The translations under genes and the position numbers were made by a program. Below the pieces are notes generated by a model. That model saw only the letters and a list, made by a program, of their open reading frames with translations, did not search any database and was not told the origin of the DNA. Shown here piece after piece: positions 54,223 through 63,223 of a DNA stretch of 64,000 nt. Origin of the DNA: Mycolicibacterium wolinskyi (lineage in GTDB: Bacteria; Actinomycetota; Actinomycetes; Mycobacteriales; Mycobacteriaceae); assembly GCF_002101965.1 (NCBI RefSeq), contig NZ_LQQA01000030.1:372001-436000 (forward strand), read 5' to 3'. The stretch's first letter is position 1, and every line of letters starts with the position of its first letter.

Positions 54223-55697
54223 CAACAGCCGAATTGAGCCGCGTCCGTTGGTCATCGGACGACCCCGCCCATCGGTTCGCCGTCGAAAACCCGGCGACCG
54301 GAACAACAGTGGCGACGATCCAGGGATGCGGAGCCGGCGAGGTCGACGCCGCCGTCCGCGCCGCGTTCGATGCCCACCACAGCTGGAAGGCCCGCAGCCC
54401 CCGCGAACGCGGCGCGTGGTTGCGCCGGATCGCCGACGCGGTACGCGAGCACGCCGACGAGATCGCCCGGCTCGAATCCACCGACAACGGAAAGCCGTTC
54501 ACGCAGGCCAGGCAATTCGACCTCGAGGCGGCCATCGCGATCTTCGAGTTGTTCGGTGCGTTGTGCGAGAGCCTGCCCGGTGCCGTACGCGATGCCGGGC
54601 CCACGATCGACATCACCATGCTCGAGCCGTTCGGTGTCGTCGCGGCGATCGTGCCGTTCAACTGGCCGCCGCTGCACACCGCGGGCAAATTGGCACCCGC
54701 ACTGGCCGTCGGCAACGCGGTCGTCCTCAAACCGCCGGAGCAGGCGCCGCTTTCGGTGCTTCGAATGATCGAGATCGCCCAGTCGATCCTGCCCGACGAC
54801 GTCGTGCACGTCGTGCCGGGCGGAGGCGAGACCGGTGCGGCGCTGGCCGGGCATCCGCTGGTTGGCAAGATCTCGTTCACCGGTGCGCCCTCGACCGGGT
54901 CCGCGGTACTCAAGACCGCCGCGGACAATCTCACCCCGACACTGATGGAGTTGGGTGGCAAAAATCCGTTCGTGGTGTTCGGCGACGCCGACCTCGGCTC
55001 GGCCATCCCGTGGGCGGTCGAAGCGGCGTACTTCAACCAGGGCGAGGCATGCACCGCGGCATCACGCATCCTGGTACACAACGGTATTTACGACGAGGTC
55101 GCCGATCGCCTGGCCGCGGCGGTGACCCGGCTGCGGGTCGGAGACGGTGCCGACCCGGACACCCACGTGGGCCCGCTCGTCACCGCACAGCAGCGGCGCC
55201 GCGTCGAGGAGTACATCGCCATCGGACGCGCCGAGGGCGCCACACTGCGCGCCCAGGCCGCCCTGCCCAGCGACCCGCGACTGGCCGAAGGCCATTTCGT
55301 GGCGCCCACGCTGTTCACCGGGGTGCGCCACGACATGCGGATCGCGACCGAGGAGATCTTCGGCCCGGTGACGTGCCTGATCCCGTTCGAGACCGAGGAC
55401 GAGGCCGTCGAGATCGCCAACGGAACCGAATTCGGCTTGGTCGCCGGGGTGTTCACCGCCGACGCCGAGCGCGCGATGCGGGTGTCGCGCGCCATCCGGG
55501 CCGGCATGGTGTTCGTCAACCACTACCATCGCGCTTTCACCGGAACACCCTTCGGGGGTGTCGGCCACAGTGGCTACGGGCGCGAACACGCCCTGGAGAC
55601 ATTGCACGAATTCGGTTACAGCAAAAGCCTTCGCATGCCGTCCGGAGCTACCCCGATCCCGCGCTGGGCGCCTTCGGTCGCCGTGTGCGAATCCTGA
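54219..55697 (+). CDS. NAD(P)-dependent aldehyde dehydrogenase
   Basis: A 492-residue ALDH. The catalytic Cys278 is in NQGEACTAASR and the general base E244 in MELGGKNP. The NAD-binding FTGAPSTGSAV is also present. Given an ACMSD-like decarboxylase just upstream, oxidation of a semialdehyde such as an aminomuconate-type compound is plausible. It overlaps the upstream gene by 4 nt. The frame is uninterrupted and all motifs are intact. Confidence 0.9.
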   Translation: MTTAELSRVRWSSDDPAHRFAVENPATGTTVATIQGCGAGEVDAAVRAAFDAHHSWKARSPRERGAWLRRIADAVREHADEIARLESTDNGKPFTQARQFDLEAAIAIFELFGALCESLPGAVRDAGPTIDITMLEPFGVVAAIVPFNWPPLHTAGKLAPALAVGNAVVLKPPEQAPLSVLRMIEIAQSILPDDVVHVVPGGGETGAALAGHPLVGKISFTGAPSTGSAVLKTAADNLTPTLMELGGKNPFVVFGDADLGSAIPWAVEAAYFNQGEACTAASRILVHNGIYDEVADRLAAAVTRLRVGDGADPDTHVGPLVTAQQRRRVEEYIAIGRAEGATLRAQAALPSDPRLAEGHFVAPTLFTGVRHDMRIATEEIFGPVTCLIPFETEDEAVEIANGTEFGLVAGVFTADAERAMRVSRAIRAGMVFVNHYHRAFTGTPFGGVGHSGYGREHALETLHEFGYSKSLRMPSGATPIPRWAPSVAVCES

Positions 55698-55735
55698 TAT
55701 CACCCCACCCATCCTTCAACGAGGAAGGACGCTCC

Positions 55736-57025
55736 ATGCCAACATCCGTCGCGGTATCGCCGACACTGCGCCGCGCCGCCGTCGCTAGCTCTGTCGGCAG
55801 CGCCGTCGAGTTCTATGAGTTCACGATCTACGGATTCCTCGCCGTGGTCTTCGCGCCGCAGTTCTTTCCGGCCGACGATCCCGCGGCGTCGACATTGGCC
55901 GCATTGGCGGTGTTCGGCGGTGGGTACCTCGCCCGGCCTGCCGGGGGAATCCTCTTCGGCGCCTTGGGCGATCGGCTCGGCCGGCGCAGTGTGCTGATGG
56001 CGACCATCTTTCTGATGGGCGTGGCCTCGACGTTGATCGGCGTCCTGCCGACCTACACGAGCGTCGGGCTCGCGGCGCCGGTGCTGCTGTTGGTCTTGCG
56101 GCTGCTGCAGGGCGTATCGGCGGGCGGCGAATTCACCGGCGCCCAGACCTACATCGTCGAGATGGCGCCACCGCACCGGCGCGGCCTGTTCGGCTCCCTT
56201 CCCGCGCTCGGCATCGGGCTCGGGTTCGCCTCCGCGGCATTGGTCGTGGCCGCAACCACTGCGACACTCGACCAGCAACAGATGGTTGACTGGGGTTGGC
56301 GGTTGCCGTTCCTGTTGTGCCTGCCGATGACGATCGGCTGCCTGTTTCTGCGGCTGCGCTTGGAGGACAGCCCGGAGTTCGTCGCGATCGTCGAGAACGC
56401 CGAAGTCAGCCGCACACCGGTGCGGGATGTATTGAGCCGCCATCTCGGTGACGTGCTGCGGGTGGCCGCGCTGACCATCGCCGTGCTGGGCCCCGGTTTC
56501 CTGGTCAAGCTCTACCTCGGCATCCATCTGGTGCAAGCGCAGGGTTTCGACCCGGTGGCGGTGTACTCGATGCTCGGCATCGTGCTCGTGATCAGTGCCG
56601 GGCTGTTTCCGCTCATGGGTCATGTGAGCGATCGTCGGGGCCGCAAGCCCATCGCGGCCATCGGATTCGCGGCGTCGGCGGCGTTGTCGCTGCCGCTGTT
56701 CTTGGTGGTCGACCACGCGAGCGGCCTGTGGGTGCTCGTGCCAATCGTGTTGCTGTTCAGCGCGATCGAACCGTTCGTCTCCGCCGCGGTCTACACGACG
56801 TTCGCCGAGTTGTTCCCAGGGCGCAATCGCTACACCGGGACGTCCATCGGTTTCAACCTCGGCACCATCGTCGCGGCCGGCTTCGGCCCCTACCTGTGTG
56901 GCCAGCTGATCGCCGCGACCGGGTGGCACGCCGCCCCCGGCCTCTGGGGAACGGCGTGCGCCGTGCTGGGCCTGCTCGTGCTGGTGCGCACCAGCGAAAC
57001 CAGCGGCGGCCGGCTCGCCCGGTGA
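55736..57025 (+). CDS. MFS transporter, metabolite:H+ symporter type
   Basis: A 429-residue, 12-helix protein. AVEFYEFTIYGFLA near the N terminus and GALGDRLGRRSVL (motif A) mark the metabolite:H+ symporter family (dicarboxylate, shikimate, proline/betaine and similar). It probably takes up the substrate of the operon. ATG 55736 follows GAGGAAGGA. The open frame continues back into the previous gene, but that part is in another frame of the dehydrogenase and is not coding. Confidence 0.88.
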   Translation: MPTSVAVSPTLRRAAVASSVGSAVEFYEFTIYGFLAVVFAPQFFPADDPAASTLAALAVFGGGYLARPAGGILFGALGDRLGRRSVLMATIFLMGVASTLIGVLPTYTSVGLAAPVLLLVLRLLQGVSAGGEFTGAQTYIVEMAPPHRRGLFGSLPALGIGLGFASAALVVAATTATLDQQQMVDWGWRLPFLLCLPMTIGCLFLRLRLEDSPEFVAIVENAEVSRTPVRDVLSRHLGDVLRVAALTIAVLGPGFLVKLYLGIHLVQAQGFDPVAVYSMLGIVLVISAGLFPLMGHVSDRRGRKPIAAIGFAASAALSLPLFLVVDHASGLWVLVPIVLLFSAIEPFVSAAVYTTFAELFPGRNRYTGTSIGFNLGTIVAAGFGPYLCGQLIAATGWHAAPGLWGTACAVLGLLVLVRTSETSGGRLAR

Positions 57026-57036
57026 GAAGAGACGTC

Positions 57037-57825
57037 ATGCGCACACTCATCGACATCTCGGTACCCCTGCAAGCCGGCATCGCATCCGATCCGCCGGGGC
57101 TGCTGCCCGAGATCGACTACTACACCCACAGCGACACCGCGGGTGACATCCTGTCGTTTTTCCCGGGCGCCACCCTCGATGACCTTCCCGACGGTGAAGG
57201 GTGGGCCATCGAACATGTTCGGATAACCACCCACAACGGGACACATCTCGATGCGCCATACCACTATTCGTCGGTGATGGACGGCGGTGCCCGCGCCATC
57301 ACCATCGACGAGGTGCCGTTGGAGTGGTGCCTGCAACCGGCCGTGAAACTGGACTTCCGCCATCTCCCGGACGGTTACGTCGCGACCGCCGACGACGTGG
57401 CCCGCGAGCTCGACAGGATCGGCCACGAGCTGCAGCCGCTGGAGATCGTCGTCGTCAACACCGCTGCCGGAACACGGTACGGCGCCGAAGATTACGTGTC
57501 ATCGGGGTGCGGGATGGGTGCCGAGGCCACGCTGTATCTGCTTGAGCGAGGGGTGCGGCTGACCGGAACCGACGCCTGGAGCTGGGACGCGCCCTTCGTG
57601 TACACAGCCGAGCGATATGTCCGCGACCACGACGCCTCCGTCATCTGGGAAGGGCACCGGGCGGGGCGGCGGATCGGCTACTGCCACATCGAGAAGTTGC
57701 ACAACCTGGAGAGCCTGCCGGCCACCGGCTTCGAGATCGCCTGCTTCCCAGTGAAAATCCATGCCGCGTCGGCGGGCTGGACCCGTGCCGTCGCCATCGT
57801 TCCCGAAGGATCGGAGTCATCATGA
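57037..57825 (+). CDS. Cyclase-family (kynurenine formamidase-like) hydrolase
   Basis: A 262-residue metal hydrolase of the cyclase family. The metal-binding motif HNGTHLDAPYH (H66, H70, D72, H76) is intact. KynB enzymes of this family hydrolyse N-formylkynurenine, while others act on cyclic amides or imides. In this operon it may open or deformylate a ring-derived intermediate. It starts 11 nt after the transporter stop and overlaps the BKACE gene by 4 nt. Confidence 0.87.
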   Translation: MRTLIDISVPLQAGIASDPPGLLPEIDYYTHSDTAGDILSFFPGATLDDLPDGEGWAIEHVRITTHNGTHLDAPYHYSSVMDGGARAITIDEVPLEWCLQPAVKLDFRHLPDGYVATADDVARELDRIGHELQPLEIVVVNTAAGTRYGAEDYVSSGCGMGAEATLYLLERGVRLTGTDAWSWDAPFVYTAERYVRDHDASVIWEGHRAGRRIGYCHIEKLHNLESLPATGFEIACFPVKIHAASAGWTRAVAIVPEGSESS

Positions 57826-58649
57826 GCGTCGTCATCACCGTTGCCCCAACGGGTCCGATCGCGACCAAGGCCGACAACCCACATTTGCCGACCCAGCCCG
57901 AGGAGATCGCCGACGCGGTCGCGCAGGCCTACGGCGCGGGCGCCGCCGTCGCACACATCCACGTGCGCGATGCACACGACCGGCCCACCGCGGAGCTGAC
58001 AATCGCCCGCCACACCATGGATCTCATCGCCGAGCGGTGCCCGATCCTCATCCAACTGTCCACCGGCGTCGGACTCGGCGTGCCGTTCGAGCAACGTGCC
58101 GCACTCGTCGAGCTCCGGCCGCGGATGGCGACCCTCAACCCGTGCAGCATGAGCTTCGGCTCCGGGGAGTTCCGCAATCCGCCGGACGAAGTGCGCCGGC
58201 TGGCCGCGCGTATGCAGGAACTCGACGTCAAACCCGAACTGGAGATCTATGACACCGGACATCTCGACGCGTGTCTGCGGCTGCGCGATATCGGCGTGCT
58301 CGGTGATGCGCCGCTGCAGTTTTCGATCGTGCTCGGCGTCGCAGGCGGGATGGCCGCGACCGCTGCCAATTTGGTGACGATGGTCAGCCGGTTGCCCGAC
58401 GACGCGATCTGGCAGGTGATCGCCATCGGCAGAACCAACCTGCAACTGACGGCCATGGGACTCGCACTCGGTGGCAATGCCCGCGCCGGCCTGGAGGACA
58501 CCTTGCATCTTCGCAAGGGCGAGTTGAGCCCGGGCAATCTGCCATTGGTCGAGCGCGCTGTGCAACTCGCCCGCGATCTCGACCGGCCCGTCGCATCGGT
58601 CGAGGAAACCGAGGCGCTGCTCAACCTGCCGAAGCTGTCGAGGGCCTGA
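57822..58649 (+). CDS. BKACE family beta-keto acid cleavage enzyme
   Basis: A 275-residue TIM-barrel protein of the DUF849/BKACE family. H45-x-H47 (AHIHVRD) and E225 (GLEDTLHL) are the zinc ligands. Family members condense a beta-keto acid with acetyl-CoA, giving acetoacetate and a new CoA ester. In this operon it would carry out the last carbon-carbon cleavage of the degraded compound. The keto acid is not known. It is followed 31 nt later by a 22-bp hairpin. Confidence 0.88.
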   Translation: MSVVITVAPTGPIATKADNPHLPTQPEEIADAVAQAYGAGAAVAHIHVRDAHDRPTAELTIARHTMDLIAERCPILIQLSTGVGLGVPFEQRAALVELRPRMATLNPCSMSFGSGEFRNPPDEVRRLAARMQELDVKPELEIYDTGHLDACLRLRDIGVLGDAPLQFSIVLGVAGGMAATAANLVTMVSRLPDDAIWQVIAIGRTNLQLTAMGLALGGNARAGLEDTLHLRKGELSPGNLPLVERAVQLARDLDRPVASVEETEALLNLPKLSRA

Positions 58650-58679
58650 GCCCGGCTCAATCCTCGCCACACCCCCGAA

Positions 58680-58727
58680 TGTCACGCTGGCGTGGCTCTC
58701 GAGTCCGAGAGCCACGCCAGCGTGACA
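58680..58727. terminator. Long hairpin between convergent genes
   Basis: Arms of 22 bp, 58680-58701 and 58706-58727, are exact complements around a 4-nt AGTC loop. It lies between the ends of the BKACE gene and the ABC gene and is suited to terminate both. No T-run follows on either strand, as in stem-only mycobacterial terminators. Confidence 0.75.
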
Positions 58728-58737
58728 AAGGAAAGGC

Positions 58738-61404
58738 TCAGCCGCCCTTGAGGCGGATCTTCCAGCGCACGAAGCCCACGTAGAACACCGACAACGCGGC
58801 CAGCATGGCCATGTCGAACAGCCAGGTGCTCGAGGTGTGTTCCCAGTGTGAGTCTTTCGGCGTGAGCGGCCCCGGGACGAGCCGGATCAGGTCCACCGTC
58901 GATGCCGACGCCGCGAAGCCCCAGCGGGCCGGCGTGATCCACGACAGCTGATCGAGCCCGACGCGGCCGGTCACCGGGATCATGCCGCCGGAGAACACGA
59001 GCTGGCTCATGATCGCGACCACGAGCAAGGGCATGATCTGCTCGCTGGTCTTGGCCAGGGCCGAGAGCGCGAGGCCGACCATCGCCGCGGTCACGGTGGT
59101 GGCGGCCATGCTGAGGAACAGTTCCAGCGACCGGTTTCCGATGAAGACGCCGCGCTCGACGGCGCCTTCGCCCCAGCCCTTGCCTGCGATGGTGATGGTC
59201 GTGACGATCGCCGACTGGATGATCGCGAATATCGAGTACACGCAGACCTTGGCCAGCAGGTACGCCGATGTCGACAACCCGACCGCCTGCTCGCGCAGGA
59301 AGATCGCGCGCTCGCCGATGAGATCGCGGATCGTCAGGGCAGTGCCCATGAAGATCGCGCCGACGTTGAGCAGCACCAGGATCTGGCCCGGTTCGTTGGG
59401 TGCGTCGCCCATCGGGTTGGGTACGCCGAAGCCGACGGTGCCCGGCACCGACAGCGACAGCGTGCCCATGATGAACGGCAACAGCGCCAGGAAGATGAAG
59501 TACCCGCGATCGGACACGATGAGCCGCATCTGTCTTCGCGCGATCGTCGAGAACTGGCGTTTGAGACTGGTTTTCGCGGGTTTGCCGAGATCGGCCGGTT
59601 TCGACGACGCCGGGGCGGGCGGTGCCGGAGGCGTACGCGCGAGGTAGCGGCGGTTGGCCTCGGCCGGGTCACCCGCGACCGTGCTGAAGATGTCGGCCCA
59701 GTTGGTGGTGCCGAGTTCCGGGCCGATCTGACTCGGCGGCCCGCAGAACGCGGTCTTGCCGCCCGGAGCCAGCAGCAGCACCTGATCGCACACGTCGAGA
59801 TAGGTCAACGAGTGCGTGACGACGAGCACCACACGGCCCGCGTCGGCGAGCTGGCGCAGCATCGTCATGACCTGGCGGTCGAGCGCCGGGTCCAGACCTG
59901 ACGTCGGCTCGTCGAGGATGAGCAGCGACGGACCGGTCAGCAGTTCCAGCGCGACCGATGCGCGCTTGCGCTGTCCGCCCGACAGCTTGTCCACGCGGGT
60001 ATCGAGATGCTTGGTCATCTCGAGTTCCTCAAGCACCTGCATGACGACCTGTTCGCGGTCGTCCTTCGTGGTGTCGGGCGGCAGCCGCAGCTCGGCGGCG
60101 TACATCAGGGCCTGCCGGACCGTCAGCTGTCCGTGCACGACGTCGTCCTGCGGGACCATGCCGATACGGGACCGCAGCGAGGCGTACTCGGCGTGCACGT
60201 CGTGGCCTTCGAACGTGATCGTGCCGCTCGTCGGATGCGTGTAGCCCGCGACCTGGCGCGCGAACGTCGACTTGCCCGCACCCGACGGGCCGATCACCGC
60301 GGTGAGGGTGCCCGGACGCGCGTCCAGCGAGATGTTGTCGAGCAGGGTCTTGTTGCCCTCGATCGTCCACGTCAGGCCGCGCACCTCAAGGCCGCCGGTG
60401 CGGGTGTCGGCCTCGGTTTCGGTGCCGCGGGCCAGCGTGCCACCGCTGAAGACGAGGTCGACGTTGCCGATCGTGACGACGTCGCCTTCGTGCAGCACGG
60501 CCGACTCCACCCGGGTGCCGTTGACGAAGGTTCCGTTGATGCTGCGTTCGTCGCGGATCTCGGTGCCGCCGGGCATCGGGATCAACGTCGCGTGGTGGCG
60601 CGAGGCCAGCACGTCGGGGATGACGATGTCGTTGTCGGTCGCGCGGCCGATCTTGATCGCACCCGCGGGCGCCGGCGCGGTCTTACCCGGCCGCAGGATC
60701 TTGAGCATGCTGGTCGCGAGGTTTCCGACCTGCTCATTGCCGCGCCCCGCGGACGGACTCATCGTGGTCGGCGCCTGCGATGAGCTGGGGGCCGGCGTAC
60801 GCACCGGCTGCGACTGGTAGGACTGCGGCCCGCTGGGATAACCGGTCTGCGGCCCGCTCGGGTAGCCGGTCTGGGGACCGCTGGGATAGCCGGTCTGCGG
60901 CCCGCTCGGGTAGCCGGCCGGGGGACCGGCGGGATACCGCTGCGGGCCTGTTTGGTAGCCGGGCCGCGGCGGGCTCGGCGGCTGGGTGTAGGGCTGCTGC
61001 CAGCCGCCGCCGGTCGGCGCCTGGGTGGGCCACGACGTGCTGGGGCGGCTCGCGACGGGCACGGCGGCCGTCGGGGTGCGGCCGGCCGAACCCTGGTGGC
61101 GGCCCACCTCGAACGTCAACTGCGGACCGTCCGGATTACCGATGTTGACGACTTGCCCGTCCTGGATATCCACCGACGGCACCCGACGGCCGTTGACGTA
61201 CATGCCATTGAGGCTGCCGTTGTCGATCGCGACCCATCGGCCCTGGTCGAACCGCAGCACGAGGTGTGCGCGCGAGATCAGCGGGTGGGCGATGCGGACA
61301 TCGGCACGCAGGTCCCGGCCGATGACAACATCGTTGCCCGGGGCGAAGGTACGGGTCGACCCCTCGTACCGAACGGTCAGCGCAGGTGGGGATGGTCGGC
61401 TCAT
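58738..61404 (-). CDS. FHA-domain ABC exporter (Rv1747-like)
   Basis: An 888-residue fusion. FHA1 lies at about 5-100 (VVIGRDLRADVRIAHPLISRAHLVL). A Pro/Gly/Gln/Tyr linker includes four YPSGPQTG-type repeats (about 165-198). FHA2 lies at about 245-330. The ABC domain has GPSGAGKST, LSGGQRKR and LLILDEPTSGLD. Six transmembrane helices end the protein. This is the layout of Rv1747, whose FHA domains bind phospho-Thr made by the kinase PknF. ATG 61404 is preferred over an upstream TTG. The exported substrate, possibly a cell-wall lipid, is unknown. Confidence 0.9.
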   Translation of the reverse strand: MSRPSPPALTVRYEGSTRTFAPGNDVVIGRDLRADVRIAHPLISRAHLVLRFDQGRWVAIDNGSLNGMYVNGRRVPSVDIQDGQVVNIGNPDGPQLTFEVGRHQGSAGRTPTAAVPVASRPSTSWPTQAPTGGGWQQPYTQPPSPPRPGYQTGPQRYPAGPPAGYPSGPQTGYPSGPQTGYPSGPQTGYPSGPQSYQSQPVRTPAPSSSQAPTTMSPSAGRGNEQVGNLATSMLKILRPGKTAPAPAGAIKIGRATDNDIVIPDVLASRHHATLIPMPGGTEIRDERSINGTFVNGTRVESAVLHEGDVVTIGNVDLVFSGGTLARGTETEADTRTGGLEVRGLTWTIEGNKTLLDNISLDARPGTLTAVIGPSGAGKSTFARQVAGYTHPTSGTITFEGHDVHAEYASLRSRIGMVPQDDVVHGQLTVRQALMYAAELRLPPDTTKDDREQVVMQVLEELEMTKHLDTRVDKLSGGQRKRASVALELLTGPSLLILDEPTSGLDPALDRQVMTMLRQLADAGRVVLVVTHSLTYLDVCDQVLLLAPGGKTAFCGPPSQIGPELGTTNWADIFSTVAGDPAEANRRYLARTPPAPPAPASSKPADLGKPAKTSLKRQFSTIARRQMRLIVSDRGYFIFLALLPFIMGTLSLSVPGTVGFGVPNPMGDAPNEPGQILVLLNVGAIFMGTALTIRDLIGERAIFLREQAVGLSTSAYLLAKVCVYSIFAIIQSAIVTTITIAGKGWGEGAVERGVFIGNRSLELFLSMAATTVTAAMVGLALSALAKTSEQIMPLLVVAIMSQLVFSGGMIPVTGRVGLDQLSWITPARWGFAASASTVDLIRLVPGPLTPKDSHWEHTSSTWLFDMAMLAALSVFYVGFVRWKIRLKGG
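60828..60923 (-). repeat. Tandem 24-nt coding repeat in the FHA-ABC linker
   Basis: Four near-identical 24-nt units encode YPSGPQTG. They vary at third positions (ggt/ggg and similar), so they are under protein-level selection. The number of copies may differ between strains. Confidence 0.75.
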
Positions 61405-61471
61405 CGCGATCAACTCTATCGGTACTTGTCACGGGGACCGCTGCGCCGCGAAGGTGTCGCGTCGTGTGACG

Positions 61472-63223
61472 ATGGCCGGCGTGGGTCGCGAAGAGATAGC
61501 CGAACGCGTCCGTACCGTGCTGCGTCCGGCGGCGATGGTGCTGGCGGGGCTGGCGGTGGTGTTGCTGGTGTGGGCTGCGGTACTCGCGACGTGGGCGCGA
61601 CTGGCCGCGCCGCGCAGCGTGGCGGAGGGCGCCTGGTATCTGGTCAACGTGCACCGTTGGGGCGATGCGCTGCCGAACCGGATGGCCCTCTCGGTGACCG
61701 TGATCGCGTTGCTGTTGATCGCCGCGATGGCCTACAGCGTTTGGCGAGGGCGCACCGGCCGGGATCTGTCGGCCACCCCGGTCGGGGCGGCGGCGGTTGC
61801 GGCGCTGCTGTTCATCGCCTACGTCACGCAGGACATCCCGGAGTACTACCGGGCGGCGATGTCCGGCGCGCCGGTCACCGCGGCATTGCCCGCGGGGATG
61901 GCCTCATGGTGGTTGTGCCTGGGGGGCGCGGCGGCCGCCATGTTGGCGGCCAGGGCCTTTCCACGGTTGGAACGCGATGCCCTGCGATGGCTGGCGCTCG
62001 GTGCAGTGATCGCTGTGGTGGTTGCCTCGGTGGTCACGGTGGCGGCGCTGCGGACCGGCGATGACGGGCGCTACGTGGACGCCAGCACCGCGGCCTCGAT
62101 CGATGCCCCCGCGGCGCCCACCGCGCTGGGGCAGCGTGCGTTCACCGTTCCGGTTGCCGACGCGTTCACCGACATGGATCTGCCGAGGTATGAAATCGAT
62201 TCGGCCGGTGCAGGTTTCGTGGTGTATCACGATCACCGCATCACGGCCTATGGTGCCGACGGGAAGGAACGGTGGCACTATGCCCGCACCGGCCCGGGGG
62301 ACATCTCAGTCGACCGGATGCGGGTGGTCGACAACGGGGCCACGGTGCTGGCGTTCATCGGCGGCGGACTGGTCGGCCTTGACACCATGACCGGGGAGCG
62401 GCTGTGGACCAGCGCGGACGAGGACCTCGTCGAGGCAGCGCGCGGTCGTTTCGAGCGGGCGTCCGGGCCGTACGTGGTGGGTTGGAACGATGAACAGGTC
62501 TGGACGCGATATGACAGCCGCACGGGCCGGTTGATGTGGCGGGTGACCGCACCGCATCCAGATTGCGGCATCGTCGAACCGGTGGTGAGTTCCTCGGGGG
62601 TGTTGTCGCTGGTGCAATGTGAGGACGGCAAAGTCTGGTTGACCGTGCTCGATCCCGAAACCGGCGAAACCGGCTGGGACACCATGGTTCTGGATGCTGC
62701 CGTGGACCCGGCAATGCCGCCGCAGGATCGCATTCTCAATCGCGTGGTGCTGCCCGCCAACGGTGTCGGCGTATTCCTCAACTTTTTCGGGCCTGCTGCG
62801 CCAGAGGGCCCGATGTATGCCAATGTCGCCGACCGGTCCATCACCCGGTTTTCGGCGCTCGATCGTCCCGCCGAATCACCCGGTCCCAGCGATGATTTCA
62901 TCGTTTCGGAAAATCCGGCCAACCGGTTGGCCCTGTTCGGTGCGGATGGACACCGGCGGTGTCAGGTCGGTGCCGACGTCGACCCGGTCCGGACGAAGGT
63001 GCCCGGGCGAGCCCTGGACCGGCCGGCTTTCGTCACGCTGTCCGACAACTTCGTCGTCGCAGACCGCTCGGGCTCCCTTCGGACCTTCGACGGCACGACG
63101 TGTGCCCAGACCGCATCGGTGCCCGCCGAAGCCGTGGAGGGCTTGGTGCCGGTCCCCGGAGCGGTGCTGGTGCTGCGGCGCGACAGCCACACGCTGCAGA
63201 TCGACGGCTACCGGGCGGATTAG
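61472..63223 (+). CDS. Membrane protein with PQQ-like beta-propeller domain
   Basis: A 583-residue protein. Four transmembrane helices lie in the first 190 residues. The rest is a beta-propeller with several blades (FVVYHDHRITAYGADGKERWHYARTG, GLVGLDTMTGERLWTS, YDSRTGRLMWRV, LTVLDPETGETGW). The AYGADGKERW-type blades are as in PQQ-repeat proteins, but no catalytic dehydrogenase residues are seen. It is probably an envelope protein of the mycobacterial PQQ-repeat group. The ATG at 61472 starts 68 nt from the divergent ABC gene. It overlaps the convergent partial gene by 4 nt. Confidence 0.82.
   Translation: MAGVGREEIAERVRTVLRPAAMVLAGLAVVLLVWAAVLATWARLAAPRSVAEGAWYLVNVHRWGDALPNRMALSVTVIALLLIAAMAYSVWRGRTGRDLSATPVGAAAVAALLFIAYVTQDIPEYYRAAMSGAPVTAALPAGMASWWLCLGGAAAAMLAARAFPRLERDALRWLALGAVIAVVVASVVTVAALRTGDDGRYVDASTAASIDAPAAPTALGQRAFTVPVADAFTDMDLPRYEIDSAGAGFVVYHDHRITAYGADGKERWHYARTGPGDISVDRMRVVDNGATVLAFIGGGLVGLDTMTGERLWTSADEDLVEAARGRFERASGPYVVGWNDEQVWTRYDSRTGRLMWRVTAPHPDCGIVEPVVSSSGVLSLVQCEDGKVWLTVLDPETGETGWDTMVLDAAVDPAMPPQDRILNRVVLPANGVGVFLNFFGPAAPEGPMYANVADRSITRFSALDRPAESPGPSDDFIVSENPANRLALFGADGHRRCQVGADVDPVRTKVPGRALDRPAFVTLSDNFVVADRSGSLRTFDGTTCAQTASVPAEAVEGLVPVPGAVLVLRRDSHTLQIDGYRAD

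Noticed and set aside
54248-55735. Upstream extension of the MFS frame to 54248
   Set aside because: This part is an alternative frame of the aldehyde dehydrogenase and is Arg-rich. The MFS protein starts normally at 55736 behind a good ribosome site.
60828-60923. 24-nt tandem repeats as a possible CRISPR or other array
   Set aside because: The repeats are contiguous with no spacers and encode YPSGPQTG in frame in the FHA-ABC linker.
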